6,678 nt of DNA, taken from contig QMPB01000250.1 in NCBI GenBank assembly GCA_003648395.1, forward strand, positions 1 to 6,678, in the 5' to 3' direction. This DNA comes from Bacteroidota bacterium (GTDB taxonomy: Bacteria > Bacteroidota > Bacteroidia > Bacteroidales > UBA1556). The notes under the pieces were generated by a model, which did not search any database, was not told the origin of the DNA, and saw only the letters and a list, made by a program, of their open reading frames with translations. Both the position numbers and the translations under genes were made by a program. Below are positions 4,277 through 6,678 of this stretch, piece after piece. Each line of letters begins with the position of its first letter. The stretch's first letter is position 1.

Positions 4277-6445
4277 GTGAATAATAGTATTGAATATTTT
4301 AGAAAAATGTCACATAGGGAAGGTGATGATGAAATTTTAGAATCTATTATTGTACTTTGGAATAATAAAGAACCCAAAGCAACTCACATAAATAATTTGA
4401 ATTCTCATCAATACACATTTCATGTACTGGATATTCTAAAAAATGAGTTTAATACATATTCTACATCCATTCTTTCTGCCTCTTTAGGGCTTTATTATCA
4501 ATTCTTTAGTAGCAGAAACCAGCTGATTTCAAATAAAAACACTATAGATACCGAAGTAGAAAATATTGTTTCTGATTTTTTGGCAATAAAACAACTTTCA
4601 ACTTCAAATATAAGTTATCAAGCCGATAATTACAGAAGTTTACTACTAAATATTGGTGGCGATTTACGCTCTGTATTGATAAGTATGGCTGAGAATATTC
4701 TTAATCTTAGATTTTACAATCAGATTAACAATCAAATCAAAAAGCAATCAACTATTGACCTAGCAAAATATGTCTATATACCTCTTGCTCATCGACTAGG
4801 ATTCTATAAACTAAAAGCAGGAATGGAAAATTTAGTTCTTTCTTATGAGCATCCTAAAGAATATCTTTCTATCAAGAATAAGCTGAAAGAAACAGAAGAG
4901 GAACGTCAAAAGATTATTTCTGAATTTATAGAGCCGATTAGCCAAGAGCTTAAAGAACACGGTCTTAAGTTCAAAATAAAAGGTAGAACGAAGAGTATTT
5001 TCTCCATTTATTCTAAAATGCAGAAACAAAATATTCCTTTTAAGAAAGTTTTTGACCTATGGGCAATAAGAATAATAATTGATAGTGAAGCAAAGAGCGA
5101 AAAAGCAGACTGCTGGCACACTTTCTCGGTTGTAACTAATCTTTACAAACCAAATCTCTCACGTATGCGTGATTGGATTAGTGTACCACGTGAAAATGGT
5201 TACGAATCCTTACATATAACTGTAGAAACACCTGACAATAGATGGATTGAAGTTCAAATACGCACCAACAGAATGGACGATGAAGCCGAAAATGGAATGG
5301 CTTCGCATTGGAGGTACAAGAGTGGGAATAAGGAAGAATCATATTCTATTGATTTCTGGCTTACTCAGGTACGTAAAGCTCTAGAGAAAGAAAATGGATT
5401 ACTCGGCAAAAAAGAGCTAAAAGCAGGAAAATTCTCCACTGAACTATTTGCTTTTACTCCAAATGGGGACTTAAAGAAACTGAATATTGGAGCTACAATT
5501 CTTGACTTTGCTTTTGCCATACATACAGAGCTTGGAATGAAATGTACTGGGGCTATTGTCAATGGTAAAAATACTGGCATAAAACACCATCTTAAAAACG
5601 GAGATCAAGTAGAAATACTTACTTCCAAGAATCAGAAACCTAGCCTTGATTGGCTAAACATTGTTACTTCATCAAGAGCTAAAAGTAGAATAAAGAAAGC
5701 CTTTGATGAAAAAGGAAAACTTGAAGCTCAACTAGGGAAAGACATTCTTAATAGAAGATTGAAAAACTGGAAGCTTGAGTATAACAAAGATTTACTAGAA
5801 ACTCTAGCTTCTGAATTTAATTATAAGTCTATCAATAATATGTATCAAGATATTTATTTTGAAAAATTAAATATTCTAGACATAAAAAAACTTCTAACAG
5901 ATGAACACAGCTCCAAAATAGAAGATGAAGAAGTTGCAAAACTTACTTTTGAAGAAGAACAAGAACAGTTTGAATATTCCAAGGAAGATGACAATAGCGA
6001 TATTCTTGTTATTGATAAGCTGGACAATATAAATTACCATCTTGCGAAATGTTGTCATCCAATACCTGGTGATGAAATTTTTGGTTTTGTAACTGTATCA
6101 AAAGGGATTACTATTCATAGAAAAAACTGCCCAAATGCTAAAGATTTAAAAAAACGATATCCTTATAGAGTTATTCCTTCTTTATGGAAACAAAAAGAGA
6201 CTAAACTTAATTTCAAAGCGGAAATATTTATTAAAGGTATTGATCAAACTGGCTTTATATCTGAACTTAGTAGTCTGATAAACAATAAACTAGGAATTTC
6301 CATACTTAATATCAACCTCAATAGTAATGGAACAGAGTTTCAGGGGAAAGTAATAGTTAAGGTTTATAATCTTGAAGAGCTTCGTACTTTAATACAAGAA
6401 TTGGGAGGTGTAAAAAATATTATAGAGGTCTATCGTGCAGGATAG
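4277..6445 (+). CDS. relA: RelA-type (p)ppGpp synthetase with degenerate hydrolase domain
   Basis: This is a long RelA/SpoT homologue that makes the stringent-response alarmone (p)ppGpp from GTP or GDP and ATP; such proteins act on ribosomes. The 722-residue product has the following order: a pseudo-HD region (about 30-200), the synthetase (about 205-350), TGS (about 390-450), a helical region, a zinc-finger or conserved-cysteine domain with C592, C593, H614 and C618, and a C-terminal ACT/RRM domain (about 643-720). The synthetase looks intact: GRTKSIFSIYSKM (236-248), D260 in FDLWAIRI, YESLH (309-313), E325 in EVQIRT, and SHWRYK. The hydrolase HDxxED motif is absent (the region reads SLGLYYQFF, 69-77), and the later LADRLHNMR-type helix reads MAENILNLR (137-145). 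It is therefore expected to be synthetase-only, the RelA paralogue of Bacteroidota. The start is uncertain: GTG at 4277 is used because it keeps an N-terminal helix and fits the promoter, while ATG at 4307, after an A-rich stretch, would give 712 residues. Confidence 0.93.
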   Translation: MNNSIEYFRKMSHREGDDEILESIIVLWNNKEPKATHINNLNSHQYTFHVLDILKNEFNTYSTSILSASLGLYYQFFSSRNQLISNKNTIDTEVENIVSDFLAIKQLSTSNISYQADNYRSLLLNIGGDLRSVLISMAENILNLRFYNQINNQIKKQSTIDLAKYVYIPLAHRLGFYKLKAGMENLVLSYEHPKEYLSIKNKLKETEEERQKIISEFIEPISQELKEHGLKFKIKGRTKSIFSIYSKMQKQNIPFKKVFDLWAIRIIIDSEAKSEKADCWHTFSVVTNLYKPNLSRMRDWISVPRENGYESLHITVETPDNRWIEVQIRTNRMDDEAENGMASHWRYKSGNKEESYSIDFWLTQVRKALEKENGLLGKKELKAGKFSTELFAFTPNGDLKKLNIGATILDFAFAIHTELGMKCTGAIVNGKNTGIKHHLKNGDQVEILTSKNQKPSLDWLNIVTSSRAKSRIKKAFDEKGKLEAQLGKDILNRRLKNWKLEYNKDLLETLASEFNYKSINNMYQDIYFEKLNILDIKKLLTDEHSSKIEDEEVAKLTFEEEQEQFEYSKEDDNSDILVIDKLDNINYHLAKCCHPIPGDEIFGFVTVSKGITIHRKNCPNAKDLKKRYPYRVIPSLWKQKETKLNFKAEIFIKGIDQTGFISELSSLINNKLGISILNINLNSNGTEFQGKVIVKVYNLEELRTLIQELGGVKNIIEVYRAG

Positions 6446-6474
6446 GGAATTGTTTAAAAATACTCAATTTTATC
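6441..6474 (+). terminator. Weak candidate terminator after the rel gene
   Basis: GATA (6441-6444) pairs with TATC (6471-6474), and AATTG (6448-6452) pairs with CAATT (6465-6469), leaving a 12-base loop. The structure overlaps the TAG stop. A run of six T lies ten bases later (6485-6490). The stem is short and AT-rich, so this is only a possibility. Confidence 0.2.
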
Positions 6475-6507
6475 GTTATGTTACTTTTTTAATTCCATAA
6501 AATGTTG

Positions 6508-6526
6508 GTATCCCTTTCGGTGATAC
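6508..6526. repeat. Short hairpin with CCCTTTC apex
   Basis: GTATCCC (6508-6514) pairs with GG plus GATAC (6519-6520, 6522-6526), with one bulged T at 6521 and the loop TTTC (6515-6518). The sequence CCCTTTC at its apex also forms the apex of the hairpin at 243-259. It could be a terminator for the rel gene without a T-tract, or part of the repeat element that follows. Confidence 0.35.
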
Positions 6527-6554
6527 TGTATTCTGATTTTATCCGTGTTTATCT

Positions 6555-6576
6555 TTAATACCAAATTAATACCAAA
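6555..6576 (+). repeat. Perfect 11-base tandem duplication
   Basis: TTAATACCAAA occurs twice head to tail (6555-6565 and 6566-6576) without a spacer. It lies 19 bases before the large palindrome at 6596-6678 and is probably part of the same element. Two copies are too few to call an iteron array. Confidence 0.55.
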
Positions 6577-6583
6577 ACACGCC

Positions 6584-6600
6584 ATATAAATCGTTTATAT
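6584..6600. repeat. Perfect 7-bp hairpin abutting the large palindrome
   Basis: ATATAAA (6584-6590) pairs with TTTATAT (6594-6600) around TCG. The right arm shares five bases (6596-6600) with the left arm of the 83-base palindrome, so the two foldings are mutually exclusive as single-strand structures. Confidence 0.45.
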
Positions 6601-6678
6601 TTCCCTATTACTGCGTTAAATATTATTTCCATAGCTACGGCTATGCAAATAATTTTTGCCTTCTAATAGGAAAATATA
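6596..6678. repeat. Large imperfect palindrome, probable end of a dispersed repeat or MITE-like element
   Basis: The last 83 bases fold back on themselves. TATATTT pairs with AAATATA (6596-6602 with 6672-6678), CCTATTA with TAATAGG (6604-6610 with 6664-6670), ATTATTT with AAATAAT (6622-6628 with 6647-6653) and CATAGC with GCTATG (6630-6635 with 6640-6645). The loop TACG (6636-6639) is closed by C-G, which is the very stable UNCG tetraloop in RNA. Single mismatches and one larger internal loop separate the helices, for 27 pairs in all. The outer arm ends at the last base, so the symmetry may extend beyond the window. No transposase is seen. A terminator or RNA role cannot be excluded. Confidence 0.55.

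Noticed and set aside
4009..4377. 122-codon minus-strand ORF spanning the permease start and the rel start
   Set aside because: It overlaps the well-supported permease N-terminus and the start of rel in other frames, shows no recognisable domain and is AT-rich chance coding.
4832..5580. Minus-strand ORFs of 65 and 71 codons inside the rel gene
   Set aside because: They are antisense to the synthetase and TGS domains, with no independent support.
6446..6678. Remnant of a transposase gene
   Set aside because: No reading frame of useful length or transposase motif is present; only repeats are seen.

Overview
The window is a low-GC bacterial chromosome segment that looks like Bacteroidota. Three observations support this. 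First, the protein set (RecJ, a circularly permuted RsgA GTPase, an EamA permease and a RelA/SpoT homologue with a degenerate hydrolase half) reads like Bacteroidota orthologues. Second, there are no Shine-Dalgarno sequences at the gene starts. Third, a perfect match to the Bacteroidota -7 promoter element TAnnTTTG lies just upstream of three of the four genes. No species can be named from the sequence alone.

Layout. Bases 1-495 hold no gene but several structured elements: an imperfect palindrome (149-190), a pair of REP-like hairpins (206-259), a long imperfect hairpin with a GCAA loop (388-442), and a 16-base direct repeat (83-98 and 339-354) that brackets the first two. recJ (496-2250) and rsgA (2262-3197) follow as a tight two-gene operon. 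A 48-base convergent gap with a hairpin separates rsgA from a DMT/EamA permease on the minus strand (3246-4145). A 131-base divergent region with one -7 box on each strand separates the permease from a long (p)ppGpp synthetase gene, relA-like (4277-6445). Bases 6446-6678 are non-coding. They contain a small hairpin, a perfect 11-base tandem duplication and a large 83-base imperfect palindrome that reaches the last base of the window and probably continues past it.

How the genes relate. RecJ is a single-strand 5'-3' exonuclease of recombination and repair. RsgA is a late 30S-assembly GTPase. The Rel protein makes the alarmone (p)ppGpp, which inhibits RsgA-type GTPases in other bacteria, so synthesis and target are neighbours here, although in separate transcription units. 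The permease has no evident link to the others.

The four coding genes are ordinary housekeeping or transport genes, and I find no undescribed defence or biosynthetic system. The parts that deserve a second look are the structured intergenic repeats at both ends, a 9-codon leader ORF overlapping the rel start, the synthetase/hydrolase motif mix in Rel, and the use of non-ATG starts by three of the four genes.
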